From Halalkalicoccus subterraneus (GTDB lineage: Archaea > Halobacteriota > Halobacteria > Halobacteriales > Halalkalicoccaceae), in NCBI RefSeq assembly GCF_003697815.1, contig NZ_RDQG01000011.1:1-36229 (forward strand): a stretch of DNA of 36,229 bases, read 5' to 3'. A program made the position numbers and the translations under genes. Below are positions 7,526 through 15,957 of this stretch, piece by piece; position 1 is the first letter of the stretch; each line of letters opens with the position of its first letter. The notes below the pieces were generated by a model. It was not told the origin of the DNA. It searched no databases and worked only from the letters and a program-made list of their open reading frames with translations.

Positions 7526-8569
7526 CGACGCGACGTACTTCGTGACGTGGTCGTCCATCCGGCGCTTGTAGCCCGCCTGACGGGCCAGACGGTCGAGTTC
7601 GCGCGCGATCAGGCTGCCGTACTGCACCGCCTTCTTCTTCCGACCGGCGACCTCGCCGGGGACGAACTCGCGGGCCGCTTTCCGGAAGATTCGTTTTCGC
7701 TCCTCGTCGGTCGCGAGCATCGGGCCGTCGAGGCGCAGCGCCGCGCGCACGACGCGTCCGTCGAGCAGGGGCGCGACCGGTTCGGCCCCGGCGGCACGGA
7801 TCGCGAGCACGTCGCGTTCGAGCTGGTCGGGCAGGCCCGCGATCACCTCGCGAGTCGCGCCCCGAACCGTGTCCGCGTCGACACGGTGATCGGTCCGAAC
7901 GATCTTCTCGTAGCCGCCGAACAGCTCGTCGGCACCCTGCCCGACGGCGAGGCGGTCGTAGCCGTCTCCTACTGCTCGCTCGGCGACGAGAAAGAGCGGG
8001 AGGGCGATGCCGACGTCCATCGCGTTGGTTCGGCCCGTAGCGCGTGCTACAAGGGGTACCGCCCGCTCGATGTCGGCGTGGGTACACTCGATGATCCGGA
8101 GGTCCCGGTCCATCGCGTGGGCACTCTCGCGGGCCGCATCGAGGTCGTGGCTCCCCTCGAACCCGACGACGTACAGCGGGGCGTCCACCCGACTGGCGAC
8201 GACGGCCGAATCGACACCACCGGAAAAGGCGACCGCGAGCCCCTCGGCATCGAGCGCGAGGCTCGCGTCGAGCGCGTCCGCGACCGCCGTGAGGGCCTCG
8301 TTCTCGTCGGCGAAGGCGGGCGGGTCGGGCAGCGAGAAGACACGCTCGTCACCGACATGGCCCGCGGGAAACGGGACCGCATCGTCGAGATCGGTCGGCG
8401 AGAACGCCCACTGCGTACCCGAGTGCTCGACGAACAGCGGGGAGCGCCCGAGGACGTCCCGGACGAGCCGTCCGTCGGGGAGTTCGCCGGCAAAGCCCGG
8501 CCCGTCGGGCAGCGGATCGTGGTTCTCGACGGCCCGCTCGACGGTCGCGAGGTCGGCGCCGTGGATCAT
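7508..8569 (-). CDS. Asparagine synthase-like protein with a shortened glutaminase part
   Basis: ATP pyrophosphatase (PP-loop) protein of the asparagine synthetase group. Of 353 aa, residues about 90-350 form the synthetase domain with the PP-loop SGGVDS (116-121) and the family motif GQGADELFGGYEK (210-222). The first 90 residues resemble only the last strands of the class II glutaminase domain (RLVRDVLGRSPLFVE...). They lack the N-terminal catalytic cysteine and the RGPD motif, so glutamine cannot be hydrolysed in the usual way. The start codon overlaps the stop of the PHP gene by 4 nt, indicating translational coupling. Product could be an amidated metabolite other than asparagine. Confidence 0.85.
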   Translation of the reverse strand: MIHGADLATVERAVENHDPLPDGPGFAGELPDGRLVRDVLGRSPLFVEHSGTQWAFSPTDLDDAVPFPAGHVGDERVFSLPDPPAFADENEALTAVADALDASLALDAEGLAVAFSGGVDSAVVASRVDAPLYVVGFEGSHDLDAARESAHAMDRDLRIIECTHADIERAVPLVARATGRTNAMDVGIALPLFLVAERAVGDGYDRLAVGQGADELFGGYEKIVRTDHRVDADTVRGATREVIAGLPDQLERDVLAIRAAGAEPVAPLLDGRVVRAALRLDGPMLATDEERKRIFRKAAREFVPGEVAGRKKKAVQYGSLIARELDRLARQAGYKRRMDDHVTKYVASLLESG

Positions 8570-9255
8570 TCGAGCAGTGAGGAGACGCGGCGTTTCACCC
8601 GGCGTTTCGCCCCGCCGCCGGCCTGCCGGAAGCTGATCCGCCAGGGAGTGCGCTTGCCGTCCACTGACGTGTGCCCCGCACGAATCGCATCGAGGATCGC
8701 ATCGACGGTCCGCTCACCATCGGTATCGACCCGCGTCACCGCCTGACCGACCATCTCGCTGATATGGGCGTCGCTGCCGGCGGTCATGGGCAGTCCGCGC
8801 GATCGTGCGAAGCGTTCGGCCTTGCGGTTGGCCCGGCCTGTGAGGAGTCTAGAGTTGTAGACCTCGATGGCGTCCGCTTGTGCGAGCTCGTCCCGGGACA
8901 CCTTCGCGCCGACGCCATGGCGGGAGGACTGGAAGGGATGGGGAACGACGGCGATCCCGCCCGCCGCGTGGATCCGCTCGATCGTCCCCTCGAAGGGAAG
9001 TCCCGGCGGGATCCGCTCGTCGACGCCGAGACCGAGGACGTGGCCGGCGCTACTGGAGATCTCGATACCGGGGATCCCGATCAGTCCGTACTCGGGGGCG
9101 AGTTCGGCGGCCTCGCGGCTCGCGTCGAACGCGTCGTGGTCGGTGATCGCGACGGCGTCGAGGCCGACGGCTGCGGCCTGCTCCAAAACGAGGTCCACGG
9201 GGTCGCGCCCGTCGTGCGAGAGCGCGGAGTGTGCGTGGAGTTCGACCGAGAGCAC
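8566..9255 (-). CDS. PHP domain metal-dependent phosphoesterase
   Basis: Predicted phosphoesterase with a PHP (polymerase and histidinol phosphatase) fold. The 229-aa product starts LSVELHAHSALSHDG, giving His7 and His9. It continues with AITDHDAFDA, a glutamate strand (IPGIEISS), PHPF and GSDAH, which together form the standard trinuclear metal site. A basic tail (GGGAKRRVKRRVSSLLE) ends the protein. GTG at 9255 is favoured because a TATA-like box within a palindrome (9271-9290) is about 27 nt upstream. It is the first gene of a two-gene unit with the AsnB-like protein. Confidence 0.9.
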   Translation of the reverse strand: MLSVELHAHSALSHDGRDPVDLVLEQAAAVGLDAVAITDHDAFDASREAAELAPEYGLIGIPGIEISSSAGHVLGLGVDERIPPGLPFEGTIERIHAAGGIAVVPHPFQSSRHGVGAKVSRDELAQADAIEVYNSRLLTGRANRKAERFARSRGLPMTAGSDAHISEMVGQAVTRVDTDGERTVDAILDAIRAGHTSVDGKRTPWRISFRQAGGGAKRRVKRRVSSLLE

Positions 9256-9270
9256 GGTCGATCTTCGAGA

Positions 9271-9290
9271 GGGGTGTGCAAAAGCACCCC
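9271..9290 (-). promoter_or_regulatory. Promoter with palindrome before the PHP gene
   Basis: ggggtg and cacccc flank the A-rich core caaaag (minus strand: cttttg) that is the best TATA candidate for the GTG at 9255. A 6-bp-arm inverted repeat centred on the TATA box is a plausible repressor site. No experimental support. Confidence 0.4.
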
Positions 9291-9326
9291 GATCCGTTGA
9301 TACACACGATCATGCACATAGAAAGC

Positions 9327-9334
9327 GATTTATC
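9327..9334 (+). promoter_or_regulatory. TATA-like box of purL
   Basis: gatttatc lies about 28 nt before the ATG at 9359, giving a leaderless transcript. The same intergenic segment holds the divergent PHP promoter. Confidence 0.5.
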
Positions 9335-9358
9335 GCCCTCGGCTGAACACGGGAGTGA

Positions 9359-11662
9359 ATGAGCCTCTCGGATTCGGATCGCGAGATCATTACTACGGAA
9401 CTCGGCCGCGAACCCACACGGGCCGAGGCCGCACTGTTCGAGAACCTCTGGAGCGAGCACTGTGCGTATCGCTCCTCGCGGCCCCTGCTCGGCGCGTTCG
9501 ATTCGGAGGGCGAGCACGTCGTCGTCGGGCCCGGCGACGACGCCGCGGTCGTCGCGCTCCCGGACCCCGGGACGGGGGAGTCGAGCGGGACCTACATCAC
9601 GCTTGGAATCGAGAGCCACAACCACCCCTCCTACGTCGACCCCTACGACGGGGCTGCGACGGGGATCGGCGGCATAGTACGGGATACCCTCTCGATGGGC
9701 GCATACCCCCTCGCGCTGACCGACTCGCTGTACTTCGGCGGGTTCGATCGCGAGCACACGCGCTACCTGCTGGAGGGCGTCGTCGAGGGGATCTCCGATT
9801 ACGGCAACGCCATTGGGGTTCCCACCGTCGGCGGCAGCCTCGCCTTCCACCCGGACTACGAGGGCAATCCTCTAGTCAACGTCGCCTGCGTCGGCCTCGT
9901 CACCGAGGACCGCCTCGTCACCGCCGAGGCCCAAAAGGCGGGCAACGCGCTCGTGCTCGTCGGCAACGCCACCGGTCGGGACGGGCTGGGCGGGGCCTCC
10001 TTCGCCAGCGAGGACCTCGCGGAGGACGCCGAGACCGAGGACCGCCCCGCGGTGCAGGTCGGCGACCCCTACGCGGAGAAGCTGCTCATCGAGGCCAACG
10101 AGATGCTCGTCGATGAAGGGTTGGTCGAGTCCGCCCGCGACCTGGGGGCGGCGGGGCTGGGCGGGGCGTCCTCGGAACTCGTCGCGAAAGGTGGTCTGGG
10201 CGCACGGATCGATCTGAACAGCGTCCACCAGCGCGAGCCGGACATGAACGCCATGGAGATCCTGCTCGCCGAATCCCAGGAGCGAATGTGCTACGAGGTC
10301 CGTCCGGAGAACGTCGACCGGGTCGAGGAGATCGCGGCGCGCTTCGATCTGGGTTGTTCGGTCATCGGCGAGGTCAGCGAGGGGAACTACACCTGTACGT
10401 TCGGGGGAAGCGAGGCACAACGCGTTCGAGAACCGCAGGGTGGTTCTCCCAGCCCATCAGAAGTGCGTTGCACTTCTGAGGACGCCTCGGACGGCCCGGG
10501 CGGTGAGCAAGGCGAACCGCGAGGGCGCGAGACGGTCGTCGACGTCCCTCCCGGCTTTCTCACCGATGGCGCGCCGATGAACGACCTCGACTACGTCGAG
10601 CCCGAAGAACCCGCACGCGAGGTGCCCGACGTCGATATCGAGGAGGCGTTTCGGGAGGTCGTTTCGAGCCCGAACACTGCGAGCAAGGAATGGGTCTACC
10701 GCCAGTACGACCACGAGGTCGGCCTGCGAACGGCCGTGAAGCCGGGCGACGACGCCGCCGTGTTGGCCATCCGGGACGCGGACGCTGCGAGCAGTGCGGA
10801 CCGCGGGCGCGGATCGGATCTGGCGATCTCGGCGGGCGCGGATCCCAACTGGACGGCCGCCGACCCCTACGAGGGCGCGCGGGCGGTCGCCGTCGAGAAC
10901 GCGACCAACCTCGCGGCCAAGGGTGCGACCCCGCTCGCGGCCGTCGACTGCCTCAACGGCGGCAATCCCGAGAAACCCGACGTGTATGGTGGTTTTCGGG
11001 CGATCGTCTCGGGGCTGGCCGATGCCTGTTCGGCCCTCGCGGTCCCGGTCGTCGGCGGCAACGTCTCCCTGTACAACGATTCTGCGACCGGCCCGATCCC
11101 GCCGACCCCGACGCTCGCGATGGTCGGGACGGTAGACGATCGAGATGCCCCGCCGACGCGTCTGGCCGGCGAGGGGTCCCTCCTGGTCGTCGGCGACCCG
11201 GTACTGACGGGCGACGCGACGCCCGAACTGGGCGGCTCGGAGCTGCTCGCGCGCGTGGGCGGCTCGGATCGTTTCCCTGCACCCGCCGAAAACGCCCCCG
11301 CGTTCGCCGGAGCGCTCGCGGGGATCGCCAACGACGAGGGAACGCTTGCGGTCCACGACGCGAGCCACGGCGGGCTCGCCGTGACGCTCGCGGAGATGGT
11401 CGGCGAGGCCGGCGCGCGCGTCGACCTCTCGGGCGGGCCGGCGCTCGGGCGGCTGTTCAACGAGCGTGCGGGCCGTGCAGTGATCGAGACGACCGACCCC
11501 GACGCCGTCCGCGAGCGCTTTTCGGGGGTCGCGCCCGTCGTCGAGATCGGCGAGGCCACCCCCGAGGAGACGCTCGAAATCGCGACTGACGTGGGCGAAC
11601 TCGTCTCCGACGCCGACGAGATCGCCGCGCTGCGCGACGTCCTCGCACGTGAACTGGACTGA
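9359..11662 (+). CDS. purL: Phosphoribosylformylglycinamidine synthase subunit PurL, with an in-frame insertion
   Basis: Fourth step of purine synthesis: FGAR + ATP + glutamine-derived ammonia to FGAM, with PurS and PurQ encoded elsewhere. The 767-aa protein has the two AIRS-like halves of small Pur[25 protein letters not shown] and [18 protein letters not shown] in the first, [42 protein letters not shown] and [10 protein letters not shown] in the second. Between them, around residues 358-388, is a low-complexity segment ([20 protein letters not shown] and following) absent from the expected [15 protein letters not shown] join. Its DNA has two hairpins and 7-bp flanking direct repeats. It does not break the frame. 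Monocistronic with a leaderless start. Confidence 0.95.
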   Translation: MSLSDSDREIITTELGREPTRAEAALFENLWSEHCAYRSSRPLLGAFDSEGEHVVVGPGDDAAVVALPDPGTGESSGTYITLGIESHNHPSYVDPYDGAATGIGGIVRDTLSMGAYPLALTDSLYFGGFDREHTRYLLEGVVEGISDYGNAIGVPTVGGSLAFHPDYEGNPLVNVACVGLVTEDRLVTAEAQKAGNALVLVGNATGRDGLGGASFASEDLAEDAETEDRPAVQVGDPYAEKLLIEANEMLVDEGLVESARDLGAAGLGGASSELVAKGGLGARIDLNSVHQREPDMNAMEILLAESQERMCYEVRPENVDRVEEIAARFDLGCSVIGEVSEGNYTCTFGGSEAQRVREPQGGSPSPSEVRCTSEDASDGPGGEQGEPRGRETVVDVPPGFLTDGAPMNDLDYVEPEEPAREVPDVDIEEAFREVVSSPNTASKEWVYRQYDHEVGLRTAVKPGDDAAVLAIRDADAASSADRGRGSDLAISAGADPNWTAADPYEGARAVAVENATNLAAKGATPLAAVDCLNGGNPEKPDVYGGFRAIVSGLADACSALAVPVVGGNVSLYNDSATGPIPPTPTLAMVGTVDDRDAPPTRLAGEGSLLVVGDPVLTGDATPELGGSELLARVGGSDRFPAPAENAPAFAGALAGIANDEGTLAVHDASHGGLAVTLAEMVGEAGARVDLSGGPALGRLFNERAGRAVIETTDPDAVRERFSGVAPVVEIGEATPEETLEIATDVGELVSDADEIAALRDVLARELD
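10428..10520 (+). repeat. Palindromic in-frame insertion inside purL
   Basis: Two hairpins lie side by side: gagaacc/ggttctc (10428-10434 and 10442-10448) and a perfect 10-bp arm pair tcagaagtgc/gcacttctga (10457-10466 and 10470-10479) with a 3-nt loop. The 7-bp sequence gaaccgc occurs at 10430-10436 and again at 10514-10520, exactly 84 nt (28 codons) apart. Deleting one repeat and the material between restores a plausible PurL linker. This looks like a small mobile or palindromic element inserted in frame. Confidence 0.6.
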
Positions 11663-11667
11663 TCGAC

Positions 11668-12051
11668 TCAGGTCTTCGAGAGCCCACGGGCCTCCTCTGC
11701 GGATTCCTTCACCGAGTCGAGCGTCGCCTTCGTGCCCGTCGCGCTCACGGCGGCGTTGACCGTTCCCTCGACCAGCGGGGCGTCCGCGAAGACCGCCTCG
11801 ACCTCGGCCACCTCGACGGCCATCTCGGCGTTCATCACCGCGCTGCCGAGGTCCGCAAGGACGACGACGCCCTCCGCCTCCGCGCTCGCCTCCTCGATCG
11901 CGTCGGCGATCAGGTCGACGCTCGTTCCCAGCCGGCCGTCGTCGGTGCCGCCGGCGGCGATCACGGCGGCGTCGCCGGCCATCTCGCCGGCGACCTCACA
12001 CACCCCCTCCGCGAGCCGCGCGCTGTGGGAGACGACGACGAGCCCGATCAT
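11668..12051 (-). CDS. dhaM: Dihydroxyacetone kinase phosphotransfer subunit DhaM
   Basis: EIIA-like subunit that receives phosphate from HPr and rephosphorylates the ADP held by DhaL. The 127-aa protein begins MIGLVVVSHSARLAEGV, with the phosphorylated His9, and has the mannose-EIIA fold with ..VVLADLGSAVMNAEMAV... It consists of the EIIA domain only; the HPr- and EI-like domains fused to E. coli DhaM are missing, as in many Gram-positive and archaeal forms. Its start overlaps the dhaL stop by 4 nt. It is last in the dhaKLM unit. EI and HPr must be supplied from another locus. Confidence 0.93.
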   Translation of the reverse strand: MIGLVVVSHSARLAEGVCEVAGEMAGDAAVIAAGGTDDGRLGTSVDLIADAIEEASAEAEGVVVLADLGSAVMNAEMAVEVAEVEAVFADAPLVEGTVNAAVSATGTKATLDSVKESAEEARGLSKT

Positions 12052-12746
12052 TCGCCCGACCCCTCTTCGATTTCCGCCTCGGCTTCCGCGTCAGCCACCG
12101 CCGCCTCGCCGTCGAGATACTCCGCGGCCACGTCGTGGATCTCCTCGAGCATGTAGAGCGTGCTCGTCGCGCCCGGATCGGGGTGACCGACCGAGCGCCA
12201 GCCGAGATACGACGCCCGGCCCTTGCTCGCGCGGATGGGGGTCGTAAACCGGACGCCGCGCTCGGCGGCGTCGACGGCCTTCGAGAGCGCTGCCAGTGGG
12301 TCGAGGTCGTCGACCTCGATCGCGCGCTTGTACGTGTGAACAGCGGGGGTGAGCGCGTCGACCATCGTCTTATCCCCGACGCTCGCCCCGCCGCGGTCCT
12401 TCACCTTTTCGAGGTAGGCCTCGGCGAACGCCACCGACGATTCGGTCGTTATCCCCTCCTCGAACTCGCTGCTCGCGACCGCGAGCGACCCGCCATAGAG
12501 GGGACCCGACGCGCCGCCGACCTTCGAGAGCAGCGCCATCCCCGCGGCCTTGACGAACGCGTCAGGGTCGTTTTCGGAATCTGCCCCGTCGAGTGCGGCC
12601 TGAAATCCTCTATGTAAGTTCGCGCCGTGGTCCGCATCTCCGATCGCGGAATCGAGTTCGGTGAGGTGGTCCTTCTCCAATTCGATCCGGTCGGCGATCG
12701 CCGTGAGTACAGCGGAGAGCGCCTCGCGCTGGGTATCCTCGTCCAC
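12048..12746 (-). CDS. dhaL: Dihydroxyacetone kinase ADP-binding subunit DhaL
   Basis: Carries ADP as a cofactor and transfers its phosphate to dihydroxyacetone bound on DhaK. In the 232-aa product the magnesium-binding aspartates fall in LDSAIGDADHGANL (Asp32, Asp37, Asp39), matching the triad known from E. coli DhaL. The LLSKVGGASGPLYGG and VGDKTMVDALTPA motifs of the eight-helix barrel follow. The last 25 residues are an acidic Ala/Glu tail typical of halophilic adaptation. It begins 1 nt after dhaK ends (stop at 12748) and overlaps dhaM by 4 nt, so the three are co-translated. Confidence 0.95.
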   Translation of the reverse strand: MDEDTQREALSAVLTAIADRIELEKDHLTELDSAIGDADHGANLHRGFQAALDGADSENDPDAFVKAAGMALLSKVGGASGPLYGGSLAVASSEFEEGITTESSVAFAEAYLEKVKDRGGASVGDKTMVDALTPAVHTYKRAIEVDDLDPLAALSKAVDAAERGVRFTTPIRASKGRASYLGWRSVGHPDPGATSTLYMLEEIHDVAAEYLDGEAAVADAEAEAEIEEGSGE

Positions 12747-12747
12747 G

Positions 12748-13761
12748 TTACTCCCCCCGAACCGTCAGTGCGGGCGTGTCGGCAGGCGCGCCCAGCAACT
12801 CCTCGAGTTCGTCGTCGAGTTCGAGCACCGTCACCGAACAGCCGGCCATGTCCAGCGAAGTCATGTAGTCGCCGACCCACGCCTCCCCGACGTCGAACCC
12901 GCGCTCGCCGAGCAGTTCCTGCACGCGGCGGTTCACGACGTACAGCTCCATCAGCGGGGTCGCGCCCATCCCGTTGACGATCGTGGCGATCCGCGCGCCC
13001 TCCGCGAGATCGAGGTCGTCGAGCACCCGCTCGGTGAGATGGTCTGCGACCGCGTCGGCGCTCATCACGTCCGCTCGCTCGACGCCCGGCTCGCCGTGGA
13101 TACCGATCCCGAGTTCGATCTCGTCCGCGGGGAGGTCGAACGTCGGCTCGCCCTTCTCGGGAGTCGTACAGGAGGTCAGTGCCATCCCCATCGTCCCCAC
13201 TTGGTCGATTACTTTCTCGGCGAGACGTTTGACCTCGCTCAGGTCGTCGCCGCGTGCGGCGGCCGCGCCCGCGATCTTGTGGACGAGAATCGTCCCGCAG
13301 ACGCCCCGGCGCCCGGAGGTATAGAGGGAGTCCTCGACGGCCACGTCGTCGTCGACGACGACGTACTCGACCTCCGTATCGCCCTCCAGCTCGGCGAGCT
13401 CGATCGCCGTCTCGAAGTTCATCACGTCGCCCTCGTAGTTCTTCACCACGCAGAGCACGCCCGCCCCGCCGTCACAGGCCCCGACCATTTCCCCCAGTTG
13501 GTCGGCGGTCGGGGAGGTAAAGACCTCGCCGGCGGCCGCCCCGGTGAGCATTCCCTCGCCGAGATAGCCCCCATGAGTCGGCTCGTGGCCACTCCCGCCG
13601 CCCGAGACGATCCCGACCGTCCCCTCGACCGGCGCGTCGGCACGCACGAGGACGTTCGTTTCCTCCAGTCGACGGACGTACTCGGGGTGGGCCGCGACCA
13701 TTCCGGCGAGCATCTCGTCGACGACGTCGCCGGGTTCGTTGATCAACTTCTTCATGTTCAT
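12748..13761 (-). CDS. dhaK: Dihydroxyacetone kinase substrate-binding subunit DhaK
   Basis: Binds dihydroxyacetone covalently and accepts phosphate from DhaL, feeding glycerone phosphate to central metabolism. With the ATG at 13761 the product is 337 aa. Family signatures: MKKLINEPGDVV opening, IVSGGGSGHEPTHGGYLG (residues 51-68), LCVVKNYEGDVMNF (103-116) and IGIHGEPGVE, whose His222 aligns with the hemiaminal-forming histidine of known DhaK proteins. A TATA-like box at 13783-13791 puts the transcription start close to 13761; ATG at 13755 is an alternative. First gene of dhaKLM, reading away from the OCD paralogue that ends 31 nt upstream. Confidence 0.95.
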   Translation of the reverse strand: MNMKKLINEPGDVVDEMLAGMVAAHPEYVRRLEETNVLVRADAPVEGTVGIVSGGGSGHEPTHGGYLGEGMLTGAAAGEVFTSPTADQLGEMVGACDGGAGVLCVVKNYEGDVMNFETAIELAELEGDTEVEYVVVDDDVAVEDSLYTSGRRGVCGTILVHKIAGAAAARGDDLSEVKRLAEKVIDQVGTMGMALTSCTTPEKGEPTFDLPADEIELGIGIHGEPGVERADVMSADAVADHLTERVLDDLDLAEGARIATIVNGMGATPLMELYVVNRRVQELLGERGFDVGEAWVGDYMTSLDMAGCSVTVLELDDELEELLGAPADTPALTVRGE

Positions 13762-13782
13762 TCGTATCAAGGACCGAGCGGC

Positions 13783-13791
13783 GCATAAACG
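13783..13791 (-). promoter_or_regulatory. TATA-like box of dhaKLM
   Basis: On the minus strand the sequence cgtttatgc is centred 26 nt before the ATG at 13761. It sits in the 30-nt gap after the stop codon of the upstream gene, so dhaKLM probably has its own promoter rather than relying on read-through. Confidence 0.5.
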
Positions 13792-14760
13792 TTAGCTGAG
13801 CGCGAGGCTCGTTCCACGGTCCATTTTCTCCGCGCGTTCGACCAGATAGGCGGCTGTCGCGGCGTCCAGAACCGCCGAACCGACGCTACAGAGAACGACG
13901 ATCCCCTCCGAGCGTTCGAACTCGCCCTCGAAGACGTCCGAAAACGGGACGAGATCGTCGGCTTCGAGCCCGCTCTCGCACAAATCACCCGTGTGGATCG
14001 CCTCTCCGGGGATGTCCGCGAGGACGGCCTCGGCCCGCTCGATGGTTTCGCGGTCCAGTTCGCGCATCCCCTCGTCGTAGGCCCCCACCGCGACCACCAG
14101 CGCGTCCGGTTTCAGCGCGCCGCCCGGAAACACCGGCTCCTCGCTCGGGGTCGCCGTCAGTACCACGTCCGCACCGGAGACGGCGTCCTCGGGAGTGGCG
14201 ACGGCCTCGGCCGGGATCCCTCGGTCCACGAGGTCGGCCGCACACCGGTCCTTGGATTCGCTCGGCGAGTAGATCCGAACCCCTCGAAGGGCGCTTCCGG
14301 CCGCGATCGCGCGCGTTCCCCAGCGGGCCTGTGTTCCCGCACCGATCACGCCGACGGTGAGCGGATCCGCCGCCAGATCGCGCGCGGCCAACCCGGCGAC
14401 ACAGCCCGTTCGGGCACCCGTGACCCGGGTGCCGTCCATGTACGCTTTCGCTGTCCCCGTCCGGGCGTCGGTGACGGCGATCTGGGCGTTGACCGTCGGT
14501 AGTCCTCGCTCCGGGTTCCCCGGATGGATGCTTGCCAGTTTCGTCGCGTAACACTTCTCGCCGTGGATGTAGGCGGGCATCGTCAGCCCGGTCCCGAGCG
14601 GTTCGTCGGATTCGATACCACTGCCGACCGGGAAATGCGGGCGTTCGGGGCGCTCGACCTCGTTTCGGCCCTGTTTTCGAAACGCCCCCTCGACGACTCC
14701 GAGGAGGTCTTCGAGGTCGAGCAGCGCGGCGACATCCGAATCGGACAGGACACGAACCAT
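13792..14760 (-). CDS. Ornithine cyclodeaminase / alanine dehydrogenase family protein (paralogue 2)
   Basis: NAD-dependent OCD/alanine dehydrogenase-type enzyme, 322 aa. It keeps the family features lost in paralogue 1: the GLTMPAYIHGEKCYATKLASIHPGNPERGLPTVNA block with the substrate lysine, a DARTGTAKAYMDGTRVTGARTGC helix, and the dinucleotide motif VGVIGAGTQARWG. The later ADVVLTATPSEEPVFPGGALKPDALVVAVGAYDEGMREL part is also standard. Plausible reactions are alanine/pyruvate interconversion or cyclisation of a diamino acid. Neighbours (divergent oxidase, aminotransferase, Lrp regulator) point to amino-acid turnover. Confidence 0.88.
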   Translation of the reverse strand: MVRVLSDSDVAALLDLEDLLGVVEGAFRKQGRNEVERPERPHFPVGSGIESDEPLGTGLTMPAYIHGEKCYATKLASIHPGNPERGLPTVNAQIAVTDARTGTAKAYMDGTRVTGARTGCVAGLAARDLAADPLTVGVIGAGTQARWGTRAIAAGSALRGVRIYSPSESKDRCAADLVDRGIPAEAVATPEDAVSGADVVLTATPSEEPVFPGGALKPDALVVAVGAYDEGMRELDRETIERAEAVLADIPGEAIHTGDLCESGLEADDLVPFSDVFEGEFERSEGIVVLCSVGSAVLDAATAAYLVERAEKMDRGTSLALS

Positions 14761-14784
14761 ACCTCCCCTGACTCGGCCGACGCC

Positions 14785-14794
14785 AAATGATTAC
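14785..14794. promoter_or_regulatory. Shared promoter box for the OCD paralogue and the FAD oxidase
   Basis: aaatgattac is centred about 30 nt from the ATG at 14760 (minus) and about 28 nt from the ATG at 14818 (plus). One box could serve both divergent genes, coupling their expression. Confidence 0.45.
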
Positions 14795-14817
14795 CTCCCC
14801 CGCCTCGTGTGACCGAC

Positions 14818-15957
14818 ATGCACGTCGTCGTGATCGGGGGCGGGATCATCGGCCTCGCGAGCGCCTACGAACTCGCCGAACGGGGTGTTCGCGTCACCGT
14901 CCTCGAGAAGGGGTCGCTGGGCGGAGGCAGCACGGGCCGGTCGGCCGGCGGGATCCGCGGTCAGTTCTCGACGCCCGTCAACGTCGAGCTCTCGCGGGCG
15001 AGTTTCGTGATCTGGGACCGCTTCGAGGAGACCTTCGGCGTCGACATCGCCCACCGTCGGGTCGGGTACCTGTTTCTCGCGCGCGAACCGGAGACCGCGG
15101 ACCGGCTACGCGAGACCGTCGCCATGCAGAACGCCCATGGAACGTCGAGCGAGTACCTCGACCCCGAAGCGGCCCGCGAACACTGTGACGGACTCCGTAC
15201 GGAGGCGTTCCTCGGTGCGAGCTACTCGCCCGAGGACGGCTTTGCGGACCCGAACCTCGCCGTGCAGGGCTACGCGCGGGCGGCCCGCGAGGCCGGCGCC
15301 GAGATCCGGACGAAGACCGCAGTCGAGGGGGTTCACCGCGACGGCGGGCGGGTGATCGGCGTCACGGCGGGCGGACGGATCGACGCCGACTACGTGGTCA
15401 ACGCCGCCGGCGCGTGGGCACGACGGGTGGGAAAGCTAGCCGGCGTCGAGCTACCGGTCACGCCAAAGCGCCGCCGGATGGTGATCGTCGACCCCGAGGA
15501 GCCGGTTCCCGAAACAGATCCGCTGACGGTCGACCTCGACGTCGGGTCGTACTTCCGGCCCGAGCGGGAGGGCGCAGCGCTGGTCGGCGGGCAGTTCGGC
15601 GCGGATCCGGCGGCCGACCCCGAACGCTACCGAAAGGGGATCGAAACCGACTGGGCCGCAGGCGTGGTCGAGCGCGCGGGGGAGATGGCTCGCTACTTCG
15701 GACCCGAAACCCGGATCAAACGGGGGTGGGCCGGGCTGTACGCCGTGACGCCGGACAACCACCCGATCATCGAGGAGACGGTTCCTGGATTGGTCAGTGC
15801 CGTCGGCTTCTCGGGACATGGGTTCATGCACGCGCCCGCGACCGGGAAACTGGTCACGGAGCTGATCCGTGAGGGCGAGGCCTCGCTCGTGGACATCGGT
15901 TCGCTGAAAAGCGATCGGTTCGGGGACGAACGCTCGGAGGAGCGGAACGTCGTTTAG
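14818..15957 (+). CDS. FAD-dependent oxidoreductase of the D-amino acid / sarcosine oxidase family
   Basis: Flavoprotein that likely oxidises an amino acid or secondary amine. The 379-aa product starts with the dinucleotide fold MHVVVIGGGIIGLASAYELAERG and an acidic strand end (VTVLEKG), then GSTGRSAGGIRGQF, a pattern of the DAO superfamily around the isoalloxazine ring. A YVVNAAGAWA motif (about residues 192-201) and the GLYAVTPDNHPIIEE ... GFSGHGFMHAPATGKLV C-terminal signature place it near glycine/sarcosine oxidase beta-type proteins. An in-frame GTG at 14809 is an alternative start; the promoter spacing favours 14818. Ends with a 4-nt tail-to-tail overlap with the aminotransferase gene. 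Confidence 0.88.
   Translation: MHVVVIGGGIIGLASAYELAERGVRVTVLEKGSLGGGSTGRSAGGIRGQFSTPVNVELSRASFVIWDRFEETFGVDIAHRRVGYLFLAREPETADRLRETVAMQNAHGTSSEYLDPEAAREHCDGLRTEAFLGASYSPEDGFADPNLAVQGYARAAREAGAEIRTKTAVEGVHRDGGRVIGVTAGGRIDADYVVNAAGAWARRVGKLAGVELPVTPKRRRMVIVDPEEPVPETDPLTVDLDVGSYFRPEREGAALVGGQFGADPAADPERYRKGIETDWAAGVVERAGEMARYFGPETRIKRGWAGLYAVTPDNHPIIEETVPGLVSAVGFSGHGFMHAPATGKLVTELIREGEASLVDIGSLKSDRFGDERSEERNVV

Noticed and set aside
7547-8746. 399-codon plus-strand frame opposite the AsnB-like gene
   Set aside because: No recognisable domain; the minus strand has the PP-loop and GQGADELFGGYEK motifs.
10805-10844. Repeated gggcgcggatc in purL as a second insertion boundary
   Set aside because: The offset is 29 nt, which is not a codon multiple, and both copies encode different residues in a normal region, so GC-rich codon use explains it.
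12661-13788. 375-codon plus-strand frame opposite dhaL and dhaK
   Set aside because: Shadow of the dhaKL coding strand, with no conserved motif.
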